NCBI RefSeq assembly: GCF_037974265.1
Contig: NZ_CP150233.1
Coordinates: forward strand, 2,232,001-2,296,000
Direction of reading: 5' to 3'
DNA length: 64,000 nt
From: Paenibacillus sp. FSL R5-0623
GTDB taxonomy: Bacteria > Bacillota > Bacilli > Paenibacillales > Paenibacillaceae
Numbering within the stretch: position 1 is the first letter of the stretch; each line of letters opens with the position of its first letter. Shown in pieces: positions 63,346 through 64,000 of the stretch. Position numbers and translations under genes: made by a program. The notes below the pieces were generated by a model. The model was given only the letters and a program-made list of their open reading frames with translations, ran no database searches and was not told the origin of the DNA.

Positions 63346-64000
63346 TTATTTTTTATTTTTGGTATCTTGCGTATCGTGTTCCGAATCCTTGGGCTGACCT
63401 GTATTTGTTGCAGGTATATGCGTATGAGCGAGCAGAGCATGAGGTTCTATGGAGAAGCTGCCGCTTCGTTTTCCCTGAATCAGATAGATAAGCAAGAACA
63501 GAATCATAAACATCACGGAATATCGGTACATATCGGTATAACTGGTTATGGCCGCAATGGCGCCAAGAAGAAGGGCACCGGTTGCGATACCCAGATCCAG
63601 CGAGTTCAAAAACATACCGTTAGCCATACCCCGCTGAGATGGAGATACAACTTGAATCATCCAGGTCTGCAGAGATGACTGCATGGAACCATAGCCGATC
63701 CCGTAGATAAAGGCAGCAATGAACAAGATGGACATGGAGGTTGCATACGAGAGCAGAAAGAGGCCAACAGCAACGAATATTGCCCCTGGAATAAGCAGTG
63801 CTTTTGGACCCTTAGTGTCATAGATCCGTCCTGCAAAGGGTCTAACCAATAACACGGCGAGTGCATTGAACAAAAAGAACAGCGCAGGATTGGCCAGATT
63901 GGCTTCCTTGCCATACAGAACGATGAATCCGACAAGTCCACCATAGGTGATGGATAACAGGCAATTCAGCACACTGGGCAGAATCAACTTGCGGTTGAAA
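63346..64000 (-). CDS. MFS transporter, C-terminal part (5' end outside window)
   Basis: About 218 residues of a second major facilitator protein are present, reading NRKLILPSVLNCLLSITYGGLVGFIVLYGKE at its entry, with six to seven membrane segments and the half-repeat motif RPFAGRIYDTKGPKALL. The frame is open to the window edge, so the N-terminal half lies beyond base 64000 and the first in-window start is not the true one. It ends with a polar tail rich in His, Thr and Lys. It resembles the YfkF/YwoG-like group; the substrate is unknown. Confidence 0.8.
   Translation of the reverse strand, partial: FNRKLILPSVLNCLLSITYGGLVGFIVLYGKEANLANPALFFLFNALAVLLVRPFAGRIYDTKGPKALLIPGAIFVAVGLFLLSYATSMSILFIAAFIYGIGYGSMQSSLQTWMIQVVSPSQRGMANGMFLNSLDLGIATGALLLGAIAAITSYTDMYRYSVMFMILFLLIYLIQGKRSGSFSIEPHALLAHTHIPATNTGQPKDSEHDTQDTKNKK

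Overview
The window looks like a chromosomal stretch of a Paenibacillus-type firmicute. The evidence is the gene content: a B12-dependent ribonucleotide reductase, HelD, YwbE, a YvgP/NhaK-type antiporter, and above all repeated modules that pair a YesM/YesN two-component system with a CUT1 sugar ABC transporter and cytoplasmic glycosidases. Ribosome binding sites are strong GGAGG/GGGGG types, TTG and GTG starts are common, and intrinsic terminators are clear. I saw no rRNA, tRNA, CRISPR array, transposase or prophage gene. The genus is inferred.

Region by region. 1-5217: 3' end of nrdJ, a chloramphenicol acetyltransferase gene with a complete translational-attenuation leader, a flavin-reductase-like gene and an OatA-like acyltransferase. 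5311-14693: mannoside module (binding protein, two permeases, YesM/YesN pair, GH2 beta-mannosidase), with CcpA (cre) candidates before the operon and before the mannosidase. 14837-24232: single housekeeping or accessory genes (small membrane protein, FAD monooxygenase with divergent MarR regulator, antiporter, aldo/keto reductase, polysaccharide deacetylase, YwbE, DUF4269, a multi-pass transporter). 24477-31823: second YesMN/ABC module with no enzyme. 31905-32603: orphan membrane protein. 32786-43576: third YesMN/ABC module, ending in a GH53 endo-galactanase and a GH42 beta-galactosidase, so its substrate is probably beta-1,4-galacto-oligosaccharide. 43696-54258: ACT-domain malic enzyme, HD hydrolase, FUSC/ArAE-type membrane protein, a 166-bp inverted-repeat intergenic element, HelD, adenine deaminase and an orphan lipoprotein. 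54258-61785: AraC regulator divergent from an alpha-xylosidase / APH-like kinase / multidomain GH3 operon. 61886-64000: two convergent MFS transporters, the second cut by the window end.

How the genes work together. In each YesMN module the membrane sensor kinase probably senses an extracellular sugar (or a loaded binding protein), and the REC-AraC regulator activates the adjacent transporter and enzyme genes. No ATPase is encoded in any module, so all three importers must borrow a shared MsmX-type ATPase from elsewhere. Imported oligosaccharides are cleaved by cytoplasmic enzymes: mannosidase, galactanase, beta-galactosidase, alpha-xylosidase and GH3 all lack export signals.

I found no clearly new defence or mobile system. 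The most notable items are the cat leader-peptide attenuator, the structured 166-bp repeat, the cytoplasmic GH53 enzyme, the multidomain GH3 enzyme beside an uncharacterised kinase, and the dense run of three paralogous sensor/transporter modules.
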